A stretch of DNA of 64,000 bases. It comes from Cerrena zonata (taxonomy: Eukaryota > Basidiomycota > Agaricomycetes > Polyporales > Cerrenaceae). Of the stretch, positions 1 through 9,837 are shown piece by piece; within the stretch, counting starts at the first letter, position 1; the number at the start of each line of letters is the position of its first letter. Location: assembly GCA_038087015.1 (NCBI GenBank), contig JASBNA010000015.1, positions 248,001 through 312,000 on the forward strand, given 5' to 3'. The notes beneath the pieces were generated by a model. That model had not been told where the DNA came from. It did not search any database and saw only the letters and a list, made by a program, of their open reading frames with translations. Both the position numbers and the translations under genes were made by a program.

Positions 1-1837
1 CCAAGTGAATTAAAATAGTTTCATCTTCATTATCTGGATCTGGTTTCATGGTAACAAAACTGTCCTTGATTCTGTTCTTATTCGAAAGTCTGATTTCTTT
101 AGAAATTAAATTTTTGATGAAGTTTTTCTTTGGATGATACTTCAACTTTGATAATTTGATTGAATCGTCAACCCATTCATCCCACTTCCAACTAAATTCG
201 AAATTTGATATTTGAATTGTCATCCAGTCTAAAAATCTAATCTTTAATTCATAATCCAACATTTCTAAATGATTATAGAAATATCTAATTGCTCTACCGA
301 AAACTGGAGCGATGGATTCTGGACTTTCACGACAACAAGCAATTAATACGGTGTAATAGTAAATCTCATAGTGTAATGGAGTTGGTAATTGGAAAATCAT
401 TGTCAAGATACTTTCAACAGCAACATCTTCGACTTTCCAAGTTGATAATGGGGGTGAGTTTTCACCCGACTTATTGTCTTGATGGATCATACTTAACTGA
501 TCAATAGATGAACCTGGAGGTGTGAATAAATTTCTTGAAAAGAACAAATCAAGAATTGATAATTGAATAGAAGCTTCCTTTTGATTAAACGATAAGTTCG
601 TTAAAATATCAAACGATATATCCTTCAAAAACAAACCATGATAAGAATCAATGGAAGGAACTGTTTCAAAATCAGTTGTTATGTTATAAACTTGGAACAA
701 GACTCTTGGGTGCTTTTTCCATAAATTATCAATTGACCCCCTAGGTTCATAAGTTTTCAAGAAATCCAAAGAGGGTGTTGACAACTGTGGTAAAGGATGC
801 TTTACAATTTCATTTGAAATGGTATTGTCTTTCAAAGAATCTTCAATTATAGGATCAGCCAATTCTTTAAAGTTAATGAATAATTTATCTTTCAAATCAC
901 TCCAAGATTTATCTTCACCTTGCAATTTAACGATTGAAGGTAAAATTAAGTTGATCATTTTTTTCAGATGATAAGGCAATTCATCATCAAAGTTCCCTGA
1001 CTTAGAATCAAAAGGCTCCCAAATGGAAATTTGGTTTGATTCATCTTTATCTTTGATATTAAATTTATGACCCAATTCAACCAAGTCATTAACATGTTTA
1101 ATCATCTCATCAGAAAAATCATTACTCAATAAATATGGTAAAGCAATCAAAACGTTGTAAAAGATTTCTTCTGCGACCCCATTTCTATTTTCATCGGAAT
1201 CTTGTAAATCTATTGATACACTTAAAAATTGTTTAAACACATTAATGATTGAATAATCACTAATGATTGGTGACAAGGTTGCTAAAAACTTCAAAATCGA
1301 TTTCAAATTATTGAAAATACCAGCATCTTCATTGAATGCATCATCTTTAGCATCTTTACTTGCCGGTTTAGAGTCATCTTTATCGATTTCGATATCATCA
1401 GCTGATTTTGCTTGTTGAGTTTTAACAGCATCTAATAAAGTTTGCATTTTAGCATGAAAGAATTCAATAACATATTTTGAAACTAAAAAGTTTTTGGCAT
1501 TACATATCAATATCAATATACTTAAACAATTGATTTTTTGAGGTTGTTCAATCACAACTGCGTATAAGGTATTCAAAATTGAAGTTCTTAAATTATCAAT
1601 TTTTTCAAATTCGGCCACAATTGGATTGGAAAAGTATGATATCTCATCAACCTGATTAGCAATATTGTTGTTTTCACCTAATCTTCTGATATCTTTACAA
1701 ATATTCAAAATTAATTCAGCAGTTGGATCGATATGCTGTTTCTTGGACTCATAATCATCGAGCGGACCTGCATTGTAGTGACCACCTTGCAGCTCTTCGT
1801 ATTCATCTCTCGTTCTCTTACCCAGGTTATACTCCAT
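1..1837 (-). CDS. STO1: Nuclear cap-binding complex large subunit (CBP80/Sto1), 3' end cut by window edge
   Basis: Binds the m7G cap of nuclear transcripts together with the small subunit Cbc2 and supports splicing, export and decay. About 612 codons are open from the ATG at 1837 to the left edge; the S. cerevisiae protein has 861 residues. The N-terminus is basic (GKRTRDEYEE). A segment near residue 85 reads AVVIEQPQK, which matches Sto1 AVVVEQPQK. The best conserved stretch lies near 250-520 nt and includes HYEIYYYTVLIACCRESP and FGRAIRYFYN, the MIF4G-like core of CBP80. In S. cerevisiae the gene has an intron a few codons in; here the reading frame runs straight from the ATG and I see no convincing intron. 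It is divergent from the methyltransferase gene across about 200 bp. The C-terminal third is outside the window. Confidence 0.88.
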   Translation of the reverse strand, partial: MEYNLGKRTRDEYEELQGGHYNAGPLDDYESKKQHIDPTAELILNICKDIRRLGENNNIANQVDEISYFSNPIVAEFEKIDNLRTSILNTLYAVVIEQPQKINCLSILILICNAKNFLVSKYVIEFFHAKMQTLLDAVKTQQAKSADDIEIDKDDSKPASKDAKDDAFNEDAGIFNNLKSILKFLATLSPIISDYSIINVFKQFLSVSIDLQDSDENRNGVAEEIFYNVLIALPYLLSNDFSDEMIKHVNDLVELGHKFNIKDKDESNQISIWEPFDSKSGNFDDELPYHLKKMINLILPSIVKLQGEDKSWSDLKDKLFINFKELADPIIEDSLKDNTISNEIVKHPLPQLSTPSLDFLKTYEPRGSIDNLWKKHPRVLFQVYNITTDFETVPSIDSYHGLFLKDISFDILTNLSFNQKEASIQLSILDLFFSRNLFTPPGSSIDQLSMIHQDNKSGENSPPLSTWKVEDVAVESILTMIFQLPTPLHYEIYYYTVLIACCRESPESIAPVFGRAIRYFYNHLEMLDYELKIRFLDWMTIQISNFEFSWKWDEWVDDSIKLSKLKYHPKKNFIKNLISKEIRLSNKNRIKDSFVTMKPDPDNEDETILIHL

Positions 1838-2040
1838 TTTAGTCTTGAAAGCTATAACTTCGAGTACCGTAAAAAGTGCTTACTGTTAAACTTGAATACT
1901 GTTAGTGAAATATTTCATTTTTTCGTTCAAACGAAAACATCGCAGTAGCAAAAAACATCGGGTTTTCTCACCAGTACATCTCTGCCTTTTTCCTACTTGA
2001 GCTTCTTTGTTAATTAACAGCCAAAATACTTCGTGCTAAG

Positions 2041-2982
2041 ATGAAAACCTTGGTTCTTGACGGAGCATTGGGGACACAACTAGAGTCGATCATTCCACCA
2101 GATTCGCCTCTTCAAATCAAACTGAACCCACTTTGGCTGACCCAAGTTTTGCTTAAAGAACCCCAGCTAATCCAACAGATTCATGAAAAATATGTCAATG
2201 GTGGGGCTGACATTATTACAACTTCGACTTATCAAGCATCGAGGGATACGTTGAAGAAGTATTGTAACTTTGGAGATTTGCAAGTGTACGATATTTGGGA
2301 AAAATCCATTGAGTTGGCATACCAAGCTGGTAAACTGACATCCAGAAACGTATTTGTTGGAGGATCTATTGGTCCTTATGGAGGATTTCTTGCTAATGGA
2401 TCAGAGTATACTGGTGAGTATAAAAGTGCAATTTCTAGAACTATAAGGGACTACCATTTACCAATGATTTACTACTTCAATAGACATAAGAAGGTTGATT
2501 TGATAATGCTAGAAACCATTCCAAGTTTCAAAGAGGTTAAAGTAATCATATCGATCTTAAAACACTTAAATAAATTGAAATATTTCAGTATAAGTTTGAG
2601 TATGAAATCAACTACTGAGTTGGCGGATGGAACGCCTATACAAGAAGTCGTCATGTATTTAGATAAACAGTTGGACCAATCACTGAAATTGCGTGAAAAA
2701 TTGGTGGCAGTTGGCTGCAATTGTGTTGATTTTCAATTAGTGGAAGGAATATTCGAGCAATTTAACAAACTGTCATATGAATTACCATTAATTACCTATC
2801 CTAATTTAGGATTTGGTGACTACTACTATCTTGGTACAGATTATAGCCATTTAAGTAATACTGAAAAATGGACACAATTAGTTGAAAAATGGCTTACATT
2901 TAAAAACATTAGAATAGTAGGAGGATGTTGCAGTACGGGGCCTACAGAAATAGGAATAATTAGGAATTTAATAAATAAATAA
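2041..2982 (+). CDS. SAM4: Homocysteine S-methyltransferase (Mht1/Sam4 family)
   Basis: Transfers a methyl group from S-adenosylmethionine or S-methylmethionine to homocysteine, giving methionine and recycling AdoMet in the cytosol. The protein has 313 residues, close to the family length of about 320. The N-terminus LVLDGALGTQLE is the family's start motif. GGADIITTSTYQAS follows near residue 57. The zinc ligands are visible as GCNCV (about residue 226) and GGCCS (about residue 296). Two in-frame CTG codons occur close together near residues 28-33. The second (2137-2139) falls at the Ser of the conserved PLWS motif, so it should be read as serine. I cannot separate MHT1 from SAM4 by sequence alone. 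The gene is intact. Confidence 0.87.
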   Translation: MKTLVLDGALGTQLESIIPPDSPLQIKLNPLWLTQVLLKEPQLIQQIHEKYVNGGADIITTSTYQASRDTLKKYCNFGDLQVYDIWEKSIELAYQAGKLTSRNVFVGGSIGPYGGFLANGSEYTGEYKSAISRTIRDYHLPMIYYFNRHKKVDLIMLETIPSFKEVKVIISILKHLNKLKYFSISLSMKSTTELADGTPIQEVVMYLDKQLDQSLKLREKLVAVGCNCVDFQLVEGIFEQFNKLSYELPLITYPNLGFGDYYYLGTDYSHLSNTEKWTQLVEKWLTFKNIRIVGGCCSTGPTEIGIIRNLINK

Positions 2983-3252
2983 CATTAACATTAAAGAGAT
3001 GGAATCAAATATATACTTTTTTATAGAAGGAATTATTATATATAAGATATAGAGGGATTCATATTAAGGGATGTAAAACATTATAACGGTAATTAAAATA
3101 GAAATACACTAGCAACATTAATCATAAAAAACCAACCTTTGACGGAAAGGAAACAAGATGCAAAAAACGATAAAGGCATTACTAAAGAAGTTTGAACATT
3201 AATAAGCAACTATGAATGGTATTATGAATAGTTGGATAGCAAAAAAATTAAC

Positions 3253-5109
3253 TTAGATTCTCGATTTCAACCAATCTTTATAGGCAAAGATTGCCATTTC
3301 CCAAGCAACCAATAAGGCAACGAATCCAAGACTGATATTAAGAGTAAACATTTCGGTTAAGCCATAGTATTCAAAACAGTAAATGACAGGATCGGTTGAT
3401 TCCATAAAAATCAAACCACCACAAATTAAACAGAAACTAGCAATTAATTCAGTGATTGGTCTTGAAGGTTGAGTTAAGTTTTTATTTGGAGGAGAAAGTA
3501 ACATTAGTAAATAAGTCAAGAATCTAAAAGCACAAGCAATGACGAATAAACCACCCCATTGAACGTGGATAGCGGTGGATAAAGCAGAAGCTTGTTGATG
3601 TTTTGACATTAAATAACCAGTCCAATAGATGGTTAAGACAGGGAAAGGATTAGGGGAAAAACCTGGAGAAGCCTTGATAATGGAATCTTCTGAAGGAGAA
3701 CTGTTAATAATTTGATGATTATCTTTAGCTTTATCGAATCTCCAAGTATTTAATTTAATTTCTGTAAGTACCCCACAAAAACCTAAACCAATAAAGATAA
3801 AAGCAATGGAAGCATGTTGTAAATCTTTTGAAGACCATTCACCACCAGAATTGGATAAATGTTCCAAAAAAATGTTGGTGCAACCATAGAAAAGAACCAA
3901 GCCAGATTCAACTAATTCCATTGTCCAACAACCAATTGATTGCCAACTACGATCAAATCTACCTAATTTTTGGTGTCTGAAAATGAATTTATGATTCCAA
4001 GCCCAACCTTTATTGGTGAAAGCACCACAATAACGGGCCAAGTAAAGTAAACCTAATGAAAAAAAGACACCACCTTTAATAAAGTGAGCCAATAAATTGA
4101 AAACGCTTTTACCTTTACCCAACAAGAGGAAAGTTGCAATCATGGTTGGGAAATAAACAAGAAAGTAAAAGAAATGATACCAATTAAAGATACTAGCAGA
4201 TAAAACAGAAGCATTACCACTAACATCAATCAATTTTTTAATGATCGGTATGTTAAATAAAAACAAAAACTTTTTAGGAGGTTGATGTGGTTGTTGATTA
4301 GTTAATAGCGAATTTTGAGAAGTTTTCAAATGCATATTAGTCAATTCAAAAGAATTAGAAGAATTAGTACTACTACGATGCAAGTCATCATTTGGATTAG
4401 ACGAAGAACCCGATTCCACTCTGGTAACAACGTCATCATCATAGTCATAATCCACTACGTCATCGTCATCACCTCCGATAACAAAGCGATTTGGAGACAA
4501 TCTTGACTGATAGCCAACCGCTATGACGGAAGCAACCCAATGAATCAAAGTAGTGAAAAACAAAATCCAGGACATTTTATCATAGGCATTCCCAGGATAC
4601 AAATCCGGAATCGACTTGATAAAACTGGCATAGTTTAATACAGAAAACACAACGAGAACACAATGAATAGTCAACGTCGGTAAATAGGCTTTATGATGAA
4701 GATTATTAAGCACCAATACAATTGGATATAGTAAGATAAAACTAAAACACAATGTTCCAATATGCAAATACAAGTTAACCTTGTTGCTAGACTCAACCGT
4801 AAAGTAAGTGGTTGTATTGTAAGCGTCCCACCACTGTTTTTCCAATGGTTTCAAATGAGTCTCGAGAATCGGCCTCCCGTGGGCATGCTCCATCACATGA
4901 GGTACTGGGGTCTCCATACCCATGTCCATTCCTTCATTTTCTTCGTCTTCTTTATGGGTGGCATCGGCGGCTAATAGCGGCAAAGATTCATCTGACCCGA
5001 GCGCGGTTAAACTTGGACTGCTTTCTTCATCGTGATGGCTCGAAGAGCCAGCGTCAATTGTCAGCACTAACAACCAAAGAGCAAGAGGTATACTTAATCT
5101 AAGTCTCAT
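3253..5109 (-). CDS. YTP1: YTP1-like polytopic membrane protein
   Basis: A 618-residue membrane protein, longer than S. cerevisiae Ytp1 (459). A hydrophobic signal segment (residues about 5-20, SIPLALWLLVLTIDAG) is followed by a His/Met-rich acidic lumenal stretch with HHDEE, MDMGME and HVMEHAHG. Around ten hydrophobic segments follow. A strongly acidic cytosolic-type loop (DDDDVVDYDYDDD) lies near residue 215. The order is that of the fungal Ytp1 family: an N-terminal DUF2427-like part, then the Ytp1 domain containing GWAWNHKF. The biochemical role is not established. The family was noted for similarity to mitochondrial electron-transport proteins. The His/Met-rich head could bind metal, but that is inference. 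The upstream 680 bp carry several short repeats. The gene is intact. Confidence 0.7.
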   Translation of the reverse strand: MRLRLSIPLALWLLVLTIDAGSSSHHDEESSPSLTALGSDESLPLLAADATHKEDEENEGMDMGMETPVPHVMEHAHGRPILETHLKPLEKQWWDAYNTTTYFTVESSNKVNLYLHIGTLCFSFILLYPIVLVLNNLHHKAYLPTLTIHCVLVVFSVLNYASFIKSIPDLYPGNAYDKMSWILFFTTLIHWVASVIAVGYQSRLSPNRFVIGGDDDDVVDYDYDDDVVTRVESGSSSNPNDDLHRSSTNSSNSFELTNMHLKTSQNSLLTNQQPHQPPKKFLFLFNIPIIKKLIDVSGNASVLSASIFNWYHFFYFLVYFPTMIATFLLLGKGKSVFNLLAHFIKGGVFFSLGLLYLARYCGAFTNKGWAWNHKFIFRHQKLGRFDRSWQSIGCWTMELVESGLVLFYGCTNIFLEHLSNSGGEWSSKDLQHASIAFIFIGLGFCGVLTEIKLNTWRFDKAKDNHQIINSSPSEDSIIKASPGFSPNPFPVLTIYWTGYLMSKHQQASALSTAIHVQWGGLFVIACAFRFLTYLLMLLSPPNKNLTQPSRPITELIASFCLICGGLIFMESTDPVIYCFEYYGLTEMFTLNISLGFVALLVAWEMAIFAYKDWLKSRI

Positions 5110-5223
5110 GGCGTATAGAAGAAGTAAGAATCTGACTAGTCGAGCGGGAATTCATCATGCTTAAATATGTAAATATATCAGCAAAGAAAAAAAAAAAACT
5201 CATACAAAGCAAAAAAAAAACAA

Positions 5224-5226
<3 letters not shown>

Positions 5227-5256
<30 letters not shown>
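5227..5256. repeat. 30-nt poly(A) tract
   Basis: An uninterrupted run of 30 A in the YTP1 upstream region, preceded by shorter A-runs. Such tracts usually exclude nucleosomes in yeast promoters. The exact length is prone to sequencing error. Confidence 0.9.
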
Positions 5257-5260
<4 letters not shown>

Positions 5261-5286
5261 AAACTTCTAGACACAATCGATTAAAA

Positions 5287-5309
5287 CAATTGCAATTGCA
5301 ATTGCAATT
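5287..5309. repeat. CAATTG hexamer tandem repeat
   Basis: Nearly four head-to-tail copies of the palindromic hexamer CAATTG, about 180 bp upstream of the YTP1 start codon. Confidence 0.9.
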
Positions 5310-5452
5310 TCCCAGTGCAACGCCGATACCCAGGATGGGCCAATAGCCCCCTGAATGACTGAAAGGAATGACTGGACATTGTCAGACAATATACGGTTGT
5401 AAGACGAGCACTAAAGTTAGGCAGGATCATGTGACCGGATGTTTCGGTTGGT

Positions 5453-5538
5453 GCCGGAAGTTTGACCCAAGAGAGTTAGCTAATTAGTCATGTTATTGTC
5501 TCAGTTTATGTATCGGCCGAACTATAGCCGGAAGTTTG
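5453..5538. promoter_or_regulatory. Duplicated 12-mer GCCGGAAGTTTG
   Basis: The same 12-mer occurs at 5453-5464 and 5527-5538, in direct orientation and 74 bp apart, within a stretch that also contains ACCGGATG, TCGGCCGA and ACCGGTTT. CGG-core sites of this type are typical of Zn2Cys6 regulators; the factor is unknown. Confidence 0.5.
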
Positions 5539-5633
5539 GGGCTTCAACGGAAACCGGTTTAACTCTGGGGAAGATATTTTTTTGCATAGCCGTCCCTACA
5601 AGTACTGGGTTTTTTATAGAATGAAATTTTTTT

Positions 5634-5800
5634 ATTTATAGAGCTGTAATGCTTGGATTTTCATCATTTTCTTTATTTAGACCTCTTATGCTTGTTTCAT
5701 TGAGTCAGACTGTTTTCGCATCGTTTCTTTAATTAGAGCTCCAATGCTTTTTCGTTTATGGAAGTGTAACGCTTCCCGTTATTAATAGATCATAATGCAT
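5634..5800 (-). repeat. Degenerate direct repeats at the CBK1 3' end
   Basis: Read on the minus strand, related blocks recur: AAGCATTACAGCTCTATAAA, AAGCATAAGAGGTCTAAATA, AAGCATTGGAGCTCTAATTA, AAGCGTTACACTTCCATAAA, and a last divergent copy that overlaps the CBK1 stop. Spacing is irregular (about 25-50 bp). The blocks lie in the probable 3' UTR or terminator of CBK1. Confidence 0.6.
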
Positions 5801-8456
5801 TTTTTCGGGTTAAATAATCGAATCTAGAATAGGTATAGCCAATAAATGGCAAGTCTTCTTTGATGTTACCATTACCCGCTTTACCTTGTTCTCGTTGTTC
5901 TTGTGCCTTACTTAATGCAGGGCTATCGGGAACATTTTCTAATTCATCAGTTGGGAAGAATCTAGTATCCGTAATTGATCTTAATTTAGGAATGAAGGGA
6001 GCATCAACTTTCCGAATGGTTTCCCAATCAACGCCTCTGAAGAAAGGATGATTTTTGATTTCGTCAGCACCGCCATATCTACCTAATCTGTCTTCGGCGT
6101 TGCTTAATAATCTTCTAATTAAATCTTCGGCCTCGGGAGATAAATGGATGTCTTCTGGAATGATTAAAGTTTCTTGCCAGTTTAAAATCTTTCTGTAAGT
6201 TTCATGAGGGGTCTCACTGCAAAATGGAGGCCAACCAATTAAACATTCAAACATAATTGCACCCAATGACCACCAGTCACATTCTTGACCATAGCCTTGA
6301 TGAATGAAGATTTCCGGAGCAATATAGTCTGGAGTACCAACCGTGGAATAAGCCATTAATCTTCTGCTTTTCCTCCAGGTTTGTATTTGTTGACGATTCG
6401 ACATGGTCAAATTGATTGCATCCACCATCATTGAATTACGTCCGCTTTTCATGGTTCCATTACCATTTCCTCCTGGCACTCCTAAATTTTGCTGTTGCTG
6501 TTGTTGCTGTTCTTTTTCTAATAACTTCTTATAATAGTTAGAATCATGGGTTTTATGAAATCCAGTTGATAATCCAAAATCAGATAATTTAATATGTCCT
6601 CTAATATCAATTAAAATATTATCTGGTTTGATATCACGATGAATAAATCCTAATTTATGAATTGCTTCAATGGCTAATACACATTCTGCCATATAAAATC
6701 TAGTAATATCTTCAGTGAAAATTTGCCATCTAATCAACATGGTCATTAAATCTCCTCCTGGTAAAAATTCCATAATTAAATATAAATATTGACTATCTTG
6801 AAATGAATAATATAATGATACCACCCATGGTGAATCACTACCAGCTAAAACATCTCTTTCTGCTTTAACATGTGCTAATTGATCTTTTTTATACATTTCA
6901 GATTTTAATAATGTTTTCATGGCATATATCTTACCAGTATCCCTTTTTTGAACTAATCTAACTTCACCAAATGCACCTTTACCAATGACTTTAACCGTAA
7001 CAAAATCTTCTAATGATAATTTAGTACGACGTAATCTTAAAAATTGCGATTCTTTTCTACCTAAGTTTTGTAATTGACGATTTTTTCTTTCTTCACTTGA
7101 TCCTAAATCTTCATTCATTAATTTATGTTCTAAATCTAATCTTCTTTGGTTTCTTTCAATCGCATGACTAACTGACATTTGATAGAAATTTTCCAACTTT
7201 AATTTAACTGACGATGCCTTATCTTGAGTAATTTTATTTAATAGATTTGGTTGACGATTAAAGTAAACATAATTACTTTTAACTGGACTTCCTTGATCAG
7301 TATTCGCACGATTCACTGGAGTGCCTTGTACTGAGACCAGTTGTTTTGGCTGTTGTTGTTTATTACTTGATGGCTCAGAACTTGGATGTACTTGACGTGG
7401 AGTTTGGGCTTGTGCTGCTTGTGCTGCTTGCTTAGCTTCGGCTTCAGCTTGTGCTTGTGCTTGTGCTTGTGCTTGTGCTTGTGCTTGTGCTTGTGCCTGT
7501 GCTTGTGCCTGTGCCTGTGCTTGTGCCTGGGCTTGGGCCTGTGCTTGGGCCTGTGCTTGGGCTTGGGCCTGTGCCTGTGCCTGTGCTTGGGCTTGGGCCT
7601 GTGCCTGTGCCTGTGCTTGGGCTTGGGCCTGTGCCTGTGCCTGTGCTTGGGCTTGGGCTTGGGCTTGGGCTTGTGCTTGTGCTTGTGCTTGTGCCTGTGC
7701 ATGAGCTTGCGCCTGGTTTTGTTGTTCTATTGGTGACATTGGAATAGCATCACCTTGAGGGGAATGTTGCAGAATATGTTGAAGAGGAGAGTTTTTATCA
7801 ACTTGAGTCAAACTATTATTATTATGGTTAAAGGCCAAATTCTCATGAAATGAATTAGTAAGGGAATTAGAGTTACTAATTTCTGATAAATTGGAATTTG
7901 AATTATTATTCAAAGTAGTAAAAGTAGGAGGTTTAAAATTTAATGAATTTCTTGAATCGATTGACTGGAAATTATTATAATTATGACTGCTTACATTAAT
8001 ATTATTTTGAGGACTTTGATTATAATTTGAGCCATTAGCATTTGAATTACCAAATAATAATTGATCGTTATTATGACCATTACTAAATTCATTTGATGAC
8101 AGGAAAGTTGGAGATGCTTGAAACATTGCTTGTGGGTTAACCAATGGAGAAGTTGGACCGGTGAACTCATGTTGAGCAGGTGGATTCTCCATCACACCGC
8201 TTGTATCTTCATCCATGAAGCTGTGATCGTCATCATTTTGATGATTTGATTGTGCTTGGGCCGCACGTGCATTGGCTTCTTGTTGATTCATGTATTGTTG
8301 TTCTAATTGTAATCTCTGTTGTTGGAGTTGCAAATTATGTAATTCAGCTTGTGAGCTTTCATTTTGCATGTATAATTGAGGGTTTCGTTGCTGTTGTTGT
8401 TGCTGTTGTTGATAGTAAAGCTGTTTTTGCTCTTCAGAAAGATAATCAAAATTCAT
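5790..8456 (-). CDS. CBK1: NDR/LATS-family protein kinase Cbk1
   Basis: AGC-type kinase of the RAM network, acting with Mob2 on polarised growth, cell separation and cell-wall gene expression. The protein has 888 residues from the ATG at 8456; an in-frame TTG lies just upstream. The N-terminal half is Gln/Asn-rich and includes about 44 Gln-Ala dipeptides. The Mob-binding region starts near residue 420. The kinase domain follows, with the glycine loop [16 protein letters not shown] and DFGLSTGF. An activation-segment insert typical of NDR kinases carries a poly-Q run here. The T-loop is [13 protein letters not shown]. The hydrophobic motif [13 protein letters not shown] ends the protein as in S. 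cerevisiae. The gene is intact. Confidence 0.97.
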   Translation of the reverse strand: MNFDYLSEEQKQLYYQQQQQQQQRNPQLYMQNESSQAELHNLQLQQQRLQLEQQYMNQQEANARAAQAQSNHQNDDDHSFMDEDTSGVMENPPAQHEFTGPTSPLVNPQAMFQASPTFLSSNEFSNGHNNDQLLFGNSNANGSNYNQSPQNNINVSSHNYNNFQSIDSRNSLNFKPPTFTTLNNNSNSNLSEISNSNSLTNSFHENLAFNHNNNSLTQVDKNSPLQHILQHSPQGDAIPMSPIEQQNQAQAHAQAQAQAQAQAQAQAQAQAQAQAQAQAQAQAQAQAQAQAQAQAQAQAQAQAQAQAQAQAQAQAQAQAQAQAQAQAQAQAQAQAQAEAEAKQAAQAAQAQTPRQVHPSSEPSSNKQQQPKQLVSVQGTPVNRANTDQGSPVKSNYVYFNRQPNLLNKITQDKASSVKLKLENFYQMSVSHAIERNQRRLDLEHKLMNEDLGSSEERKNRQLQNLGRKESQFLRLRRTKLSLEDFVTVKVIGKGAFGEVRLVQKRDTGKIYAMKTLLKSEMYKKDQLAHVKAERDVLAGSDSPWVVSLYYSFQDSQYLYLIMEFLPGGDLMTMLIRWQIFTEDITRFYMAECVLAIEAIHKLGFIHRDIKPDNILIDIRGHIKLSDFGLSTGFHKTHDSNYYKKLLEKEQQQQQQQNLGVPGGNGNGTMKSGRNSMMVDAINLTMSNRQQIQTWRKSRRLMAYSTVGTPDYIAPEIFIHQGYGQECDWWSLGAIMFECLIGWPPFCSETPHETYRKILNWQETLIIPEDIHLSPEAEDLIRRLLSNAEDRLGRYGGADEIKNHPFFRGVDWETIRKVDAPFIPKLRSITDTRFFPTDELENVPDSPALSKAQEQREQGKAGNGNIKEDLPFIGYTYSRFDYLTRKNAL
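7447..7712 (-). repeat. Gln-Ala hexanucleotide repeat inside CBK1
   Basis: About 44 units of a 6-bp repeat (GCNCAR on the coding strand) encode alternating Gln and Ala. Synonymous variants are organised: a 30-bp five-unit block is repeated three times exactly (7555-7584, 7585-7614, 7615-7644), so the array grew by block duplication as well as unit slippage. Other frames are also open across it because the period is a multiple of three. Those frames are not genes. Confidence 0.95.
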
Positions 8457-9220
8457 GGTTAAGACCAACGATATAACAAAGCCTCGACCTTATAACCCTG
8501 GGAATCAACGAAAGTTTACGGGAATTCAAGTGGATCAAAAAAAAAAACAGCAAAGTCAATAGAATTTAAATGGACAAACTGGGTGGAAATTCCAGATTGA
8601 TCTCGTCAGTTATAGTAATTTTAACTGAAACCGGTGAAAAACTTGGATACTTCGTGTTGACACCGATTAAATGACTTAAATTCTGATCAATCTTCTCCTA
8701 AGGGATCTACTTAAACTCAAAAAATTTGACGAAGTCTTATAAAAATCCAATAAGTTATGTGTTGTCTTTGTATGGAACACGAAAATACCAAAGGAATCTC
8801 CTACCAAAAACAAAAAAATTCTCAATGTCGTTTTTTGCCTGGGTTTGTTTGTTGATCTTTGTTTTTTTGCTTTAAGTTTTTTTTGTTTTGTATGTAATTT
8901 TTTGTGTAGGAGTACATTGTTCCTACTAGTAAAACTCCTATTTTAACTGTTTTCGATATTAAGTCTACCTATTGTAACAAAGGGAACACCTTAACGAACT
9001 GATTCAATATTCCTGGAAGGTTATTGTAGTGGTTAGAATAATGAAAGCTCCGTACACCAAAAACATGAAAGACACCCGTGCATCTTCAGAGATAATACTC
9101 TCCTCTCTTCTACAATAAAATACCTGGTTTCAATAATTATATTTTATTTATATATAATAATTTACATATAAAAGTTATAAACATAACAAAAGTAAAGTTT
9201 TGAGAGATCCAACAATACTC
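8457..9220. promoter_or_regulatory. CBK1 upstream region and RPL42 3' flank
   Basis: 764 bp without a gene. It contains T-rich tracts around 8810-8910 and otherwise unremarkable A+T-rich DNA. It should hold the CBK1 promoter and the RPL42 terminator. I see no further feature. Confidence 0.5.
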
Positions 9221-9837
9221 TTAAAATTGTAAGGCTTGACCTTTTTGTTTTTTATCACCACCCAATTCGAAGTGTTTACATCTTTTCAAACTTAATTGAG
9301 CTTTAGTTTTACAAGCAACACATTCTAATCTTAAAACAACCTTTTTGGTAGTTTTAGCTTTCTTGTGGAAAACTGGTTTGGTTTGACCACCATAACCTTT
9401 TTGTTTACGGTCATATCTTCTTTTACCTTGAGCGAATAAAGAAGCTTTACCAGCTTTATATTGGGTAACTTTGTGTTGGGTGTGTTTACGACAGGTCTTA
9501 CCTTTACAGTAAGTCTTTCTAGTCTTTGGAACGTTAACTATATGATTTGTTAGTATATGTATTATTTGCAATGAACAATTTGGAGTAATCACTGTTGATC
9601 TTCGTTACAGTCTCAAATGCCTTCATTAAACCCGTTGGTAGTATCATTCATCTTACTTGATTCTCTTTAAACTTTTCTAACTACTGATGGCTGATTTTTC
9701 ATCCAGCTCGACATCTTGAAAATTTCAAAATAGCTTGGTCAACTTCTCCATCTTAGGAAACGGATCTTCCACCATTCAATGATTCCTTCTTGTTCATCTG
9801 TTCATCTGTTCAGGTCACTGGTGCCAAACATACCCAT
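9221..9837 (-). CDS. RPL42: 60S ribosomal protein eL42 (L44/L36A), one intron
   Basis: Large-subunit protein near the E-site. Exon 1 is only ATGG (9834-9837). The intron spans 9538-9833 (296 bp). Exon 2 is 9221-9537. The splice joins ATGG to TTAACG and gives the universal start [15 protein letters not shown]. The mature protein has 106 residues, the eukaryotic length. The zinc-binding cysteines are seen in TYCKGKTC and in [11 protein letters not shown]. Residue 56 is Pro (GGQTKPVF), the form associated with cycloheximide sensitivity. A tiny first exon is usual for yeast RPL42 genes. The upstream side carries candidate Cbf1 and Tbf1 sites. Confidence 0.97.
9538..9833 (-). other. RPL42 spliceosomal intron
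   Basis: The 5' splice site is GTATGT (9828-9833, minus strand). The branch sequence TACTAAC lies at 9549-9555. The 3' splice site is TAG at 9538-9540, nine bases after the branch motif. All three match yeast consensus, and removal restores the ribosomal protein frame. Confidence 0.96.

Larger units (their letters stand above)
5110..5789. promoter_or_regulatory. YTP1 upstream region / CBK1 3' flank with several short repeats
   Basis: 680 bp without a gene between two minus-strand genes. It serves as the YTP1 promoter and the CBK1 3' flank. It holds a 30-nt poly(A) run, a CAATTG iteration, a duplicated 12-mer GCCGGAAGTTTG, and a set of degenerate AAGCATTA-containing repeats next to the CBK1 stop. 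No tRNA or credible small ORF was seen. Confidence 0.6.

Noticed and set aside
1837..1990. A 5' intron and upstream first exon of STO1, as in S. cerevisiae
   Set aside because: A CACTAAC and TTTAACAG pair exists upstream, but the ATG at 1837 already gives a good N-terminus and no donor with a coding first exon was found.
2008..2019. Perfect palindrome TGTTAATTAACA near the methyltransferase start
   Set aside because: Single A+T-rich 12-bp palindrome; likely chance or a leader feature, not distinctive.
7313..7747. Long open frames on both strands across the CBK1 repeat (Leu-Cys, Leu-Val, His-Lys types)
   Set aside because: A 6-bp repeat without a stop in any frame opens several frames automatically; only the CBK1 frame continues into conserved protein.
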